In this document: positions 35,118 to 46,673 of the stretch, one piece after another | Layout: every line of letters starts with the position of its first letter | Numbering within the stretch: position 1 is the stretch's first letter | Origin: Mallotus nudiflorus | Taxonomy: Eukaryota; Streptophyta; Magnoliopsida; Malpighiales; Euphorbiaceae | Direction of reading: 5' to 3' | Length of the DNA: 64,000 nucleotides | Assembly (NCBI GenBank): GCA_947683625.1 | Contig: CANTUR010000193.1 | Location: 124,001-188,000 of the forward strand | Notes under the pieces: generated by a model | The model's database searches: none | What the model was told of the DNA's origin: nothing | Seen by the model: only the letters and a program-made list of their open reading frames with translations | Made by a program: the position numbers and the translations under genes

Positions 35118-35610
35118 TTGATTAATAGCATGTTCATTTTGCATGACACCTAAGAAGGTTATAGTTGCATGTTCATTTTAGGTGACACCTAAGAAGGTTA
35201 TAGTTGCATGTTCATTCGCGTGACACCTAAAAAGGTTATAATCACATGTTCATTCACATGACGCTTGAGAAGGTTATAGTCACATATTCATTCGCGTGAC
35301 ACCTAAGAAGGTTATAGTCACATGTTTATTTGAGTGACACCAAAGAAGGTTATAGTCGCATGTTCATTCACGTGACACTTAAAAAGGTTATAGTCGCATG
35401 TTCATTTGCGTGACACTTGAGAAGGTTATAATCACATGTTCACTTATGTGACACCTAAGAAGGTTATATTTGCATGTTCATTCATGTGACACCCAAGAAG
35501 GTTATAGTTGTATGTTCATTTGTATGACACCTAAGAAGGTTCGCATCTGCATTTTGCTTAGTAGCATGTTCATTTACGTGACACCTAAAAAGGTTATAGT
35601 CACATCTGTA
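35118..35610 (+). repeat. Tandem repeat array 2 of element C, 38-bp units
   Basis: Twelve units of about 38 bp with the core gacacctaagaaggttatag and catgttcattcg. The eleventh is cut short by a piece with ttttgcttagtag. B has seven units. Confidence 0.9.
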
Positions 35611-35845
35611 TTCTACACTTTACATTAATCATAAGCTTGAATATGTCCTAAATACCACCCTGCATAATGACCAAGTCACAGAACAATAGCAATAAACAAA
35701 ACACAATAACAATAATTAAATCTTAACAAAACATCTAAAGACAACCCACAAGTAAGTACCTCTCTCCTTATCAAAACATTTGTACATATTTGCATTTGCT
35801 TCATGTGTATTGACACTACCGCTAAGTGGCTATACGACACACGTG

Positions 35846-35859
35846 AAGTAGGTGGCAAC
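35846..35859 (+). other. Polypurine tract region of element C
   Basis: gaagtaggtggcaa-type purine-rich stretch directly before the 3' LTR, matching 24839-24853 of B. Confidence 0.65.
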
Positions 35860-37664
35860 TACCATACCTCAAATTTGACTATCCCTAAAAAGGTTTGATG
35901 ATGAAATGAATCCCCAAGATAATTAGAGTCTGCTTGTTCATAACGCTTTTGAAGTATGCAACCTTAAAAGACCCAACCAACCTAACTAGTATGCAAAATT
36001 GATCATCGGGTCATTAAGTTGTGCTCCAACATTGCAAAAAATGAATCATCAGAACAACGAGAGGTTTATTTCAAAAAAAAACTCCTCTCAAAATACTCAG
36101 CTCGTCGGGCTTTGCATATTTCATTAGACTGGGACCTAGCTTCATGAAAAAATAGAAATCAATTTTGACATAACAAACTTCAAAAACACTTCCAAAGGGC
36201 TCTAAAACCTTCAGAAGTGATCCTGTAATGGTCCAACATAACTTGGGTATCAACGCATATTGCTCAAAAGTGCACATAAACACCTCGAGGTGTCATGTAC
36301 TAAAATCAAAGCTGAACTTGGCAAAACAGACTCTAGAAACGTGTCCGAAAGGCCCAAAAACCCTAGGAACTAACCCTAAAATAGCGCACGTAGAACCCGA
36401 GAAGAGCGCATAAAGTTTCAAAGTGTGCATGAAAATGCGCACGAGCGTGCGTGGCCACACGCACTTGGCATGGCCATGGGCAAAAATCCCCTCACATGCG
36501 TATAACGACACCTACAGCACCCCATTCAACACATTTTTTTCCCATAAATTCACCCCTCTACACCCCATTTTGTTGGGGGGGGAAGCAAGTGAAGACACAC
36601 ACACACTTAAGAGTCAATCCGATCGAAGGCGTGGGAAACCCTTTCCCATACAATTTTTGCTCTCCCATAACCTTTCTTTTAGGTTGTTAAATCCTTTTCT
36701 CTACCAAACCTAGCCTCATCTTCGTCAAAGCACACTTCAAAGGTATACAGTATAGCATCATTCTACTATTATTTTAAACCTCTCGACAAGGAAAGCTTGA
36801 TAATCTCTCGAAGCTTGATAATCTCTTGAAGCTAAAGCTTCAAAGTTCACACAAGCTTAGTCGAGTCTGAGGACCACACAATCATTTTAGCACATTTACT
36901 ATAGTTCACTGTATTTTATTTTACTATCGATAGCATTTAGGAATATTGTTATGCTTATATGATACGACTAAGAATCTTGCATGCTATGTGAATAATATAT
37001 GCATTATTATGCTCATTTTACATCATCACTCTACATCCTCTATTTTTGAAATTATGAAATTACATCGTAAATATCAATAATGTGAAAAGTTTATGCCCCG
37101 GAATAGAGTCATCATGCTCTCGATCCAGTAATGACCTTATGCATCTTTTATATTATCATCATCCATCATCATAGCATAATTAATCACTACAAGCATGATC
37201 AACCTATCATTCATCAAATAAGTTGTGTAAATGATTGTGTTATCATTGTAGATCAATCATATTAAATTTACTTTTTCACAATATTTTTCTTTTTATATGT
37301 ATTTTATCAAGAAAGCGATGTAATAAAATTCTCAACTTTATTATCCTATATTGTCTTATGTTCTGTGTGAATGTTATATAAAATGTCATCACCAAAACTA
37401 GGGTGTTGCGGTGACTATACATATATCATATAATGAGAAATAGTCAAAAAGTATATATAATCTCCCAAACCCAAAAATCTTTGCTAGGTATAATACTTGC
37501 TGAGTGACCCGATGTTGTCCCTTTCTTTTTCTAATTTTATAAAAATGGGTGGCGACTCTACATAATCAAAAGCATCTCATCCCCCCGAGACCAATCACTT
37601 GTCCCTATTTGGTGTCATAAATGAACAAACCAAACAATAAAAAAAAAGGAAAAGGTCGCTCACA
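35860..37664 (+). repeat. 3' LTR of element C (1.8 kb)
   Basis: Begins TACCATACCTCAAATTTGAC and ends GGTCGCTCACA. Eight G (36577-36584) lie where the B 3' LTR has 24. The TATA region is decayed to CATAAATT at 36542. A short block, gaagcttgataatctct, is duplicated near 36800. Confidence 0.9.
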
Positions 37665-37669
37665 AGACC

Positions 37670-38520
37670 ACACAATTATTTTAGCATATTTATTTTATCG
37701 TATTGCATTTTATTTTACTATCACCAGCATTTGGGAATGTTGTTATGCTTGTGTGATGAGACTAGCAATCTTGCATGCTACGTGAATAATATGTATTATT
37801 ATGTTCATTTTACATCATCATTCTACATCCTCTATTTCTGAAATCATGAAATCACATCGTAAATATCAATAATGTGAAAAAGTTCGTGTCCCATAATAGA
37901 ATCATCATGCTCTCGATCTAGTGATGACCTCATGCATCCTTTATATTTTCATCATTCATCATTATAGCATAAATAATCACTGCAAGCATGATCATATACT
38001 ATCATTCATTGAATAAGCTATGTAAATGATCGTGTAATCCTTGTAGATCAACCATATTACATTTAATTTTCTGCAATCTTTTCCTTTTCATATGTATTTT
38101 ATCAAGAAAGTGATGTGATAAAATTTTTATCTTTATTATCCTATACTATTTAATGCACTATGTGAATGCTATATGAACTGTCATTACCAAAACTAGGGTG
38201 TTGCGGTAGTTATACATCAAATATCGTATAATGAGAAATAATCAAAAAGTATATGCAATCTCCCGAACCTAGAAATCTCTATTAAGGACAATACTCGCTA
38301 AGTGACCCGATGTTTTCCCTTTCTTTTCCCGATTTTCTAAAACTAGGGTAATGACTCCACAAAATTGAAAGCGTCTCATCCCCTTGGGACCGATCACTTA
38401 TCCCTATTCGATAAAGTTTCCATGTCCTTTGAAAATGGAAAGACCCACTACACTATTTAACAAAGTAACAAAAACCACAACACAAAAGTCCTCTTCCTCA
38501 AAAACAAAAGGTCGCTCACA
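37670..38520 (+). repeat. 3' LTR of element B, right part
   Basis: Starts with ACACAATTATTTTAGC, exactly the sequence that follows GAGGACC in the intact LTRs, and ends GGTCGCTCACA at 38520. Together with 24854-25891 it makes one full LTR of about 1.89 kb. The flank ATAAT (38521-38525) pairs with ATAAC at 10836. Confidence 0.92.
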
Positions 38521-38525
38521 ATAAT

Positions 38526-38929
38526 TTTCAATTATATCATTTTTTGAACTTTTATCAATTTAATTATTCAACTTTGTGAATTATATCAACTATAACGAAT
38601 TTTAGTTTGAAGATCTCAAAAATGACTTTGAAATCCTCATAAAATAAATTTATTTATTAAAATCCTTTTCTCTTTTTTAAGAAAAAAATAAATATATAAA
38701 TTACTCTTTTATGTTATCTTATTGATTTTAAAATAACCTTAACAATTGATTCTAAAATATTTTCATACAATTTTAGCTCTTTTACATTATTTTTATACCA
38801 AAAGCCTCTATATTTTAATTTTCCTACAACTCACTTTTCAACTTTCAATTATATTATTTAAATATTTTTAATAGAGATAAAAATGAAAAAAAAAAATAGT
38901 GTGAAATGAAAAAAAATTAGAGATGGCAA

Positions 38930-38961
<32 letters not shown>

Positions 38962-39700
38962 AGAGAGAGATTTTTAATTTTTTGGCATAAACTTTTATAT
39001 ATTTATTTATATTTTTTACATATTAAAATTGGTTCATAAATTGAGTTTACAAAATAAATAATGATCATATATAGTAAATTACATCTAATTAAATTTTTAA
39101 AATATTAATTTGTAACCAATTAATCCTTTATTTTTAGCCCTTCTTACTAGAATGATTTCATTAGAATTATTAACAAATAAAAAAATATAAATCTTTTTTT
39201 ACTTCATTTATATACAAATCATATATTTTTAATATTTCTATTAATTTAGTAATCAATAAATAAATAACTACACATATATTTACATAGTGGAGACTTTATT
39301 TTTTTTTATGAAATTTAAATTTAAAAGTTGCAAAATATTAAACGAAAAAGTTTTCAATTGTTCCATTCCCAAAGAAAACTAGAGTTTTTTTTCCTGTAGC
39401 GTCTGGAGTTCCCAATTAGGGTTTGCTTAGTATTGTTTTACTATTTTTAACCAATTTTATTGTCCTACCACCCAAAGTCATTTTGAAGTCCTCATCCATT
39501 AGCTTTTTTAAAGAGTTTAGCGTTCATTTTCTTGTTTTATTGATGTTGCAAAAGTTATTCACGTCTTTTTTTTTTTTTTTTTTTTTTTGTTCAATTGAAA
39601 CACTCTTCAAATACAAATTTGGTGTTTAATAATTTTTCTTGTAGTTTATGCAGCCTCTTAATGCAACCCCTAGGGATCCATTGATGCGGTATCCAAAGTA
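38526..39700. other. AT-rich flank right of element B
   Basis: No gene recognised. An AT dinucleotide run occupies 38934-38961 and a T run lies near 39569-39587. This should be the original neighbour of 10835 before B inserted. Confidence 0.5.
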
Positions 39701-39707
39701 GGAAGGA

Positions 39708-40010
39708 ACGCATTTGCAATATCACATCTCGACTATGATAAAACTAAATGAAAAGGAAATGAAAGTGATTGAAATCGATAATGATGGGGCAATATGTTTT
39801 TTTTTTGTACGCATGTGTAACATCACATCTCGACTATGATAAAACTAAATGAAAAATAAATGAAAGTGGTTGAAATCGATAATGATAGGGCAACATGTTT
39901 TTTTTTTTTTTAACGCATGTGTAACAGCACATCTCGACTATGATAAAACTAAAACAAAAAGAAATGAAAGTGATTGAAATCAATAATGATGGGGCAACAT
40001 GTTTTTTAAA
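39708..40010 (+). repeat. Tandem triplication of about 100 bp
   Basis: Three copies (about 39708-39803, 39804-39913, 39914-40010) share atcacatctcgactatgat, aactaaatgaaaa, aaagtgattgaaatc and aatgatggggcaa. A T run of variable length separates them. Probably inside the minus-strand Athila-like element. Confidence 0.85.
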
Positions 40011-40829
40011 AAATAAAAAAAATAAAAAATAAAAAACTAGTTTATTTGGTAGGAACCTTATGGACAAATATATCTTTCAATTCTCTTTTTTTTTTTTTCC
40101 TTGTTTTAACCATTACTCAAAACACATTTCAATATCTTCAAGCCTTGCATGGTAACTCCAAAAATCTATAAAAATAAATTCAAACACCAAAATAATATTA
40201 AAACTAAAAGAAAATATAGATAAAAAATTAAAATTATGCAAATAGAAAAAAAATAGCACCATAAATCAAAATAAAATAAATTTAAATTGTCTCCCAAGAG
40301 TGCTAATTTAAGATAATTAGTTTTATCATTTGAATATGAAATGTCACAAGTGCAATCGAGCATAAGGAAGTGTTCTTAGAATCATTTTCTTTTACTTGAT
40401 TTTTGTAGGCTCCCTTATGCCTGGATAATAAAGTGTGTACTCCACATGTCAAACTTGTGGTTCAATAATTACCTAAAGAATGTAAGGCTTTTTATGCAAG
40501 TTCTCATACATTCTAACACCTTTCATGGATTCCTCATATATGACTATAATAGGAAGTTAAACGTACATATTGTTGCTTATAGATGGCTCATCTTCATCCT
40601 ATGTAGCTTTAAAGATTGTTAGAATTTTCTCATATAAATCATTTTTAAATTGAGTTGAATAACTTTGTACCCATCGTCCTTTATATCTATAGATTGATTT
40701 TTAAACTTGGTGATTTATTTGGTGATCATTTCTTCTTGCTCATCTTCTGTGCTGTAAATTTTGAACCCCACTTTAAGCAATTTCTTTCCACTTTTCAATG
40801 TTATTACCTTTACATACTCCCATGGGTTA

Positions 40830-41100
40830 TCAAGTTGACTTAGGAGTTTATCAATTTGTGAGAGTTAGAAAAACTAGCTTGTGAGGCAATTTAGTTCTTT
40901 TACATCTTGTTGTGGGCTGCCAATTGATCTACCACCAAAGTGAGTTATCAAATTACTTTATGTTATTGATGGATTGCTTCATATTATTGTCGAATTATAA
41001 CATCTTGTTGGTTAAACTTCTTAGTTTGCACTTGAATGAAGTTTTCCAATAATGCTTCAAGGTTTGACTTAGGCTTTTGTTGATATCTTCAAGGGTTTGA
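40830..41100 (-). pseudogene. Possible gag tail of a minus-strand Athila-like element
   Basis: Minus-strand frame QTLEALLENFIQVQTKKFNQ, then QDVIIRQ, then a short stretch ending VVDQLAAHN resembles the coiled-coil gag region that precedes protease in Athila elements. It lies on the internal side of the PBS at 41411-41427, as expected for that orientation, but very close to it. Low certainty; the region from 40010 to 40830 shows no clear motif. Confidence 0.35.
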
Positions 41101-41410
41101 TCCACACAACTGCTCTAAAATAGATTGCAATGAGGTAATAGATGTGAATATGAACAATATATGCATTGTGCCCTATTGCGATTCTCTCCACACCGATTAA
41201 AAAACTAAAAATAAGATGAAAAATAATTAAATGGCATATGTTCTACATTATATATAGGATCAAAAGCATTATACCTTAAAAATTGATAAGAAAGTTCATT
41301 GATATCCAAGAAAAACTATTTATCAATTTTGCAAATAAAAAAATCTCAAAAGAATATAAAATAAAATGGTAGTCTAACGAAAACAATATGTTAGTATTAG
41401 TAATGCCAAT

Positions 41411-41427
41411 CCCCAACAATGGCGCCA
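41411..41427 (-). other. Primer binding site of a minus-strand Athila-like element (tRNA-Asp type)
   Basis: The minus strand reads TGGCGCCATTGTTGGGG a few bases inside the LTR end at 41434. The usual Athila site is TGGCGCCGTTGCCGGGG. The GGCGCC core is intact, unlike in element D (GGCACC). Confidence 0.8.
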
Positions 41428-41433
41428 AAAACT

Positions 41434-42820
41434 TGTTAGCACAACTCCAAAAATGTATGGATCGTGACAAGTAATATAGTGATAAATAAAGTGTTGTCTC
41501 ATGAGGAAAGGGTACTAAGCACTAACTATCAATCGATTTTCTTAACTAGTAAATATCAAATTAAATGCATTAATTAAACTAAAAAAATTAGAATAAACTA
41601 ACTTATTATAATAAACTAACTACTGAAACTAACCTAAATTTAATTAATGATAATAAACTAGAGCTTGGATTTGTTTCACTAGTCAACACTTAAATTACAA
41701 AAATATTCCATTAACAACTCATTGATTATAGTCAAGGGTAAATTATCCTATATTACCTAAAGTCTCTTTTGAGATCATTTAAACATGTTAAGATTACTTA
41801 CTAACTTATTTTCATGATTACTAATTAACCAAATCTCATTAAGTTCTTGAATAATTTAGTACTCCTAGTAGGATTTACCTCAAATTTTCTAAGTCTGATG
41901 AGTTAAAAGCTAGAAAATTAATCAAATTTCATTTATAATTCACCCTAAGCATGTAATTAATCTGTTCCTTCATCAATTACAAGACATTAAGAACAACTCA
42001 TAAAATTGATTGAAAATCAATTCATTAATAAGAAATAAAATCCTAACAAATATTAACTAACTATACAAATTTAAAGCCTAAATAATTTAGCTACTCATAA
42101 TAAGATGTTCAAATATTACAAAGAAATGAAGCATGATATAATAGATAGATGAAAAAAGAAAAAAAAAAACTCAACAAAGCACTTTTTGATCTTCAATCCT
42201 CTTTTAGCTCTTTAATCCTATGCTTAAACTTCTGAATGGCAATGTCTCCACACCCTTTTCCTTAAGCCAAAATTCTTTATTTATACAAAAAAATACCCAA
42301 ATTTATCAAATGACTAAAAAAATAAATTTCACCTTCAAAACCTCCTTTATTTAGGAAATTATATTCAAAACTCAACTTCTCAAGGTGTAGCTTTAATCTC
42401 AAATGCTCTAGGAATGCTAAATTTCCTAAAAAATGATAAAATTACATAAAATTAACTAAGAAACTAAAAAGGAAATAAAACTAAATCAATAGACTAAAAT
42501 CCTAAAACAACACTAATAAAAACTAAAAATTAGATAAAACATAAAAAAAAAACTAATAAATCCTAAGATAATTGAATGGAAAAACCATGTAGAAATTGAT
42601 GTTAAACAATAAGTTACTCGGAATAGATAGATTAGAAAGAGATGTTAGAGGTGTTTCTTATAGTTTAAGGCAAAGATTAAAGTAAGAGAGCCACCCTCTG
42701 ATGGTTGACTATACGAGTTTAAAGTAACATAGTTTAGATTACTCTTAAGTATAAAGCTCTTCCCCCCCCCCCTTGTGTTTTGTTTACCATTTGCAAGATT
42801 GTTATCAAATCACCCTTAGT
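41434..42820 (-). mobile_element. Minus-strand Athila-like LTR, right end uncertain
   Basis: The plus-strand start TGTTAGC is the LTR end next to the PBS. From 41740 to 41960 it follows the reverse complement of D LTR positions about 45900-46200: ggtaaattat, aaagtctctttt, gagatcattt, ttcatgatta, tagtactcct. The internal region would lie to the left. The right end was not found; D inserted at 42826 and may lie in or beside it. A run of 11 C is at 42762-42772. Confidence 0.7.
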
Positions 42821-42834
42821 TTTGATGTTATGTG

Positions 42835-44959
42835 TGTAAGCACCCAATTTCAGGAAGCAATTATGCACAAATGTGATGTAAGCCCCTATAATGAAATTTA
42901 TTCAAAAATTGAACTTGGTTGTCGATTTTCTAGACTTTAAGGACTAAATTGCAATATTTTTTAAGATTTGATTACAAGGAAGTCAATTTTTCAAGGGCCT
43001 TTTCAATGATTTTTAGAATTTGATTAGCATTTAATGTCGATCGACATTGCGTTAAAAGTCCTTTCTTTTATTTTTTGCCTTTTTTTATTTTTTTCATTTT
43101 TTTCAATGTTTTGATTGGTTGAAAATTCAATTTTTTCATTATTATTATCTGATAAGTTTTTTTTACGCATTCAAAATGCATAAGAAGATTTTGAAATAAA
43201 AAAAACACTATTAGATGTATTCTATTCCTCTAAAGGAGGAAGTCAGTACACGCAGACTCTGCTTTAAAAAAGCAAAGAGTCTGCATGCATGCGGGGGGCT
43301 GGAGACATGGAGACACATAGACACAGACTGAGAAAAAAAAGGACAAAAGAAAAAAAAACATAGAGACTGCGAAAAAAAGAGGTGAAGTAGTGCGCAGAAA
43401 ACCTTAAAATCCAAATGCTTTGAGAACACCCCGTACACCATAAACTTTGATTTCTTTTGTTTTCACAAAGCCTTAGTTTTTTTTTATACCGTTCTTTCAA
43501 CGAGAACAATCCAGTGTTGTTTTTAGTTCCAGTCAAGAATCAACAACACTTCAATTTCAATGGTGAAAATCTTAGTCTGAGGGGCTAAAAAACACATTTG
43601 CACAACATATAAGATCATTATAGTGTTTTTTTATTATTCTTTTCTTCCTTAATGATTTTTATTTTATTTTTGTTATTGATTTGAGTTTTAAATTTCACTA
43701 ATATGGTTTTTTATGTTTTTTCTGTTTTAATATCTGAGTGGGGATTGAGGAGGAAATAGTCTAATATTCAAGAATTGAATAGTAGATCCATGGAATGCCA
43801 TGGATGAACCTATACTATTTTTCAATAGTTCTTAGGATTTTAATCTTTATTTTGCATTTATGTGTTCTACGTAGTTATTTTAATTCATGGGTATATAATT
43901 GCTTAATTTTAATTTTTGTACATAGTTTGTAATAGTCCCAGTAGTGGGAATAGTGAAAGATTTAATTTTCTGCGTTTAAAATCATTTAGTAATGAGGTTC
44001 AATTGGGTAAAAATCAATTAAAATCAATGGTGGTAGTAGCTTACTTTAGGGTTTGCATGTAATTGATTTAGGATTTTTAGAAAATCACTAAAATGTATGT
44101 TTGATCTTTTTTTTTTATGTTTTATTTGTTTTGGGTTGTGTTTTTGGGTTTTTATATTATTTTGGGCCCCAAGCCCACACTTAGGTCCAACTCACTTTAA
44201 ATAGGCTTAAAAAATGGTTTAGTTTTTTAAATGATTAAAATCAATTTAGGCCCATTAGGTTAATTAGATTTTAGGCCCACTTAGTTAATTAAAACTTGTT
44301 TAGACTTAGCTCAGCCTACTTAATTTCATTTCTTTTAAAATAAATAGACCTAAGCCCACTTCTCATTTCAAAATAAAAACAAGTTAGACTTAGGTCCATT
44401 AATTTAATTTTCCTTTAAAATTGAATAGCCTTAAGCTTATTTTTTAGACAAAGTAAAATAAATAGATCTAGGCTCACTAATTAATAAAAAATGTAGGCCC
44501 ACCTTTAGTCCCTTTCTCACTTGTAAATAAAATGTAAATCTAGCTAACTTTTTAATAAATTAACATAGTTTATACTTAGGGATGGTGCGATCTTGAGTGC
44601 ATTTATTATGTGTAATTTAATTGACTAAATGCCTAGGGTTAGATGGATGTCAAATAGGGTTTAAATAAAATTGCATGAAATTAGAGGATAAATTAATCAT
44701 TTATACAATTATTCTAAATGAACACGAGACTAAGAGAAGTTAGTATTCCGTTCCCAGAATCTCCTGGTTATGGTGCTAACTTTCTTTTAGAGAATCGAGT
44801 ACCACCAATCAAATTATTCCAGTTATTACCTTGGGTGGTGACTCATCTTATCCACGCCATGACTCTATGACATAGTAGTGTATGTTCCCTAAGGCCCTGA
44901 GCCTAAACAATGTCGCGGTTGCTAAAATCTTGGATGTGTGCTAAACCCCGTCGTCTACA
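42835..44959 (+). mobile_element. Solo LTR S2 (2.1 kb) inside the 5' LTR of element D
   Basis: Starts TGTAAGCACC and ends CCCGTCGTCTACA. The target duplication is perfect: ATGTG at 42830-42834 and 44960-44964. It matches the reverse complement of S1. The best conserved stretch is 44730-44950: AATCTCCTGG, GAATCGAGTACCACC, TTGGGTGGTGACTC and CGCGGTTGCTAAAATC. It has repeated AGGCCCA phrases (44160-44520) and a purine run near 43320-43380. No PBS, gag or pol is attached. Confidence 0.92.
43246..43284. repeat. Hairpin in solo LTR S2
   Basis: cgcagactctgcttt pairs with aaagcaaagagtctgc across an A-rich loop; one unpaired base in the right arm. S1 shows no obvious equivalent. Confidence 0.65.
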
Positions 44960-44964
44960 ATGTG

Positions 44965-46440
44965 TCATTTATATATATATATAATTTTAAGAGCATTTTT
45001 ATTGGTTTTATAATATATTTTTATAAGTTTATTTAATTATTATTAATTTTACTTGCATTTAGCATAATATTATTTAATTTGGATTTTAAAGAATACATTT
45101 GCATGTTTATTGAATAATTAAGTGCATTATAGTATCTAATTAAATTATTTATTATAGTTTTATGAACTGAAGCTAGTGCATGACCATGTTTGGAACCGTC
45201 CCTGGAAAGTCTTTCTGCACAAATTGTGTACATAAGCTAGCACATGACTATAAGCTTATTAAGAATCCTGCATGCTTCACCACACAACTATGCAAAAAGG
45301 TGTGCACTTGCATTAATTAAAGCCAAGCTGGATGAAGAAGCTATGCACACCCTACCACACGGCCATGTATCAGGCTATGCACAAATTTGGAATAGTACAC
45401 ACCTGAGTGCATGGCCATTCACTAGGGTGTGCACAAAAAATTAACGTACATGCTTGCATACACGCCTTAGTGCACACACTCTTGTGCATGGCCATGCACT
45501 AAGGTGTGCACTTATGAAAAATCTTCCTCTTTCATTCAGGATTATGGATTTAGAAGATTTCAAAATTGGAAGATTATAGAATGAGAATATTTTAGAATTA
45601 AAAGTTTTGGGGGCAAGAGATGGCTATAAAAAGATGATCAATTTAGCGAATGACAATTCATTCAAATCAGCATTCAAAGATATTTTGAGCAGAGAAGAAG
45701 CATAGTTTCAAGTCAATCACATTCAAGAATAATTGTTTTTATATTTAGAATATCTTTTGATTATGATTATTTCCATCATGTGTAACTAATTTACTTAAGG
45801 TTTGGATTTGTGTAGCTAGACTACTGCTTATTTGGATTTTTATATTTTAATTCAATAAGTTAATATTTAGTTAATTTTACAAGTTGCTTGTATATATTCT
45901 TGTATTTGATTTTAGGCCTAATTACATGCATGCTTTTAGGTAGGTTAGTATACAACAAAAGTTGCATGATATATTAGCTCATAGATCTATGAAACTTAGG
46001 AACCTCGATCACAAAAGTAGACGACTCCTTCAAGGAGTATTAAATTGCTAAGGAACTTAACAAGTCTTAATTAATTTACTTGACCATGAAAATAGGCAAT
46101 AATTAGTTTTGAAATGCTTGAATGATCCTAAAATAGACTTTAAGCAATTTAAGTAATTTACCCTTAACTGTATTAACAAGTTGAATTAAGATTAAATCTT
46201 GTAATTCAAGTAACTGTCTAGTGAAGCGAATCCAAACTCTATCTTTTGATTATTGAATTTTTAATTAGAATTTATCTTTGTTAGTTAATATAGTTTTATA
46301 TTTCAATTAAATCTATTTTGTTAGCTTGTGGAGATAAAATTATAGCTAGTACTTGGTATCAATCTCCTTGTGGGAATGATACTCGATACTCAAACTTTAC
46401 TACTTATTGCAAACCATGCACTTGCGGAAATTGCCTAACA
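44965..46440 (+). repeat. 5' LTR of element D, right part
   Basis: Continues the nine bases TGTTATGTG at 42826 as TCATTTATATATATATAT and ends TTGCCTAACA. It aligns with 53774-55240. The block 45170-45510 repeats phrases such as gtgcatggccat. TATAAAAA at 45625-45632 is a likely TATA box. Confidence 0.92.
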
Positions 46441-46446
46441 AGTTTT

Positions 46447-46464
46447 TGGCACCATTGCCGAGGA
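46447..46464 (+). other. Primer binding site of element D (tRNA-Asp type)
   Basis: TGGCACCATTGCCGAGGA, six bases after the LTR end. Compared with the usual Athila TGGCGCCGTTGCCGGGGA it differs at three places, all G to A. Confidence 0.88.
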
Positions 46465-46673
46465 GATTGGTAATACCAATATTAGTGTACTTTCTATTTC
46501 TGCTAGACTAGTATTTTTTTATTTTATTTAATTTTCCTTACTTTTTCTTTTCAAGTAATTGACTCTTGTTGATCCAAACAAAATCAAAACATCTTGAATT
46601 AGAGAAAGTAAATATAGAAATCGAAAAAACTTATAAAAAGAACCATAAAGAGAAAAAGGAAAAAGATCGAAGA

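Larger units (their letters stand above)
25892..37664 (+). mobile_element. Tat/Ogre-type element C nested in the 3' LTR of B
   Basis: LTRs 25892-27585 and 35860-37664. The flanking 5-mers are GGACC (25887-25891) and AGACC (37665-37669), a 4-of-5 duplication that sits exactly where the B LTR is split. C shares LTRs, PBS, leader, pol start, antisense frame and tandem repeats with B. It keeps gag, which B lacks, and has lost most of pol. It contains the solo LTR S1. It inserted after B. Confidence 0.93.
10841..38520 (+). mobile_element. Large Tat/Ogre-type Ty3/gypsy element B carrying element C
   Basis: 5' LTR 10841-12673; 3' LTR in two pieces, 24854-25891 and 37670-38520, separated by element C. 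Flanking 5-mers are ATAAC (10836-10840) and ATAAT (38521-38525), a 4-of-5 duplication. Without C the element is about 15.9 kb. Long LTRs, a PBS of the TGGCGACTC type, a second RNase H domain between RNase H and integrase, an antisense reading frame after pol and 3' tandem repeats are all traits known for Tat/Ogre elements. Gag core and protease were not found. All domains are broken. Confidence 0.9.

Noticed and set aside
36228..36713. Several overlapping plus-strand frames in the C 3' LTR, up to 96 codons
   Set aside because: LTR sequence; the counterparts in the other three LTR copies are not open in the same frame.
39423..39629. Hydrophobic 68-codon frame
   Set aside because: Depends on a long T run translated as Phe; no start context or family likeness.
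43211..43536. Two overlapping minus-strand frames of 76 and 90 codons
   Set aside because: Both lie in solo LTR S2 and owe their length to a purine run. No motif, and S1 has no counterpart.
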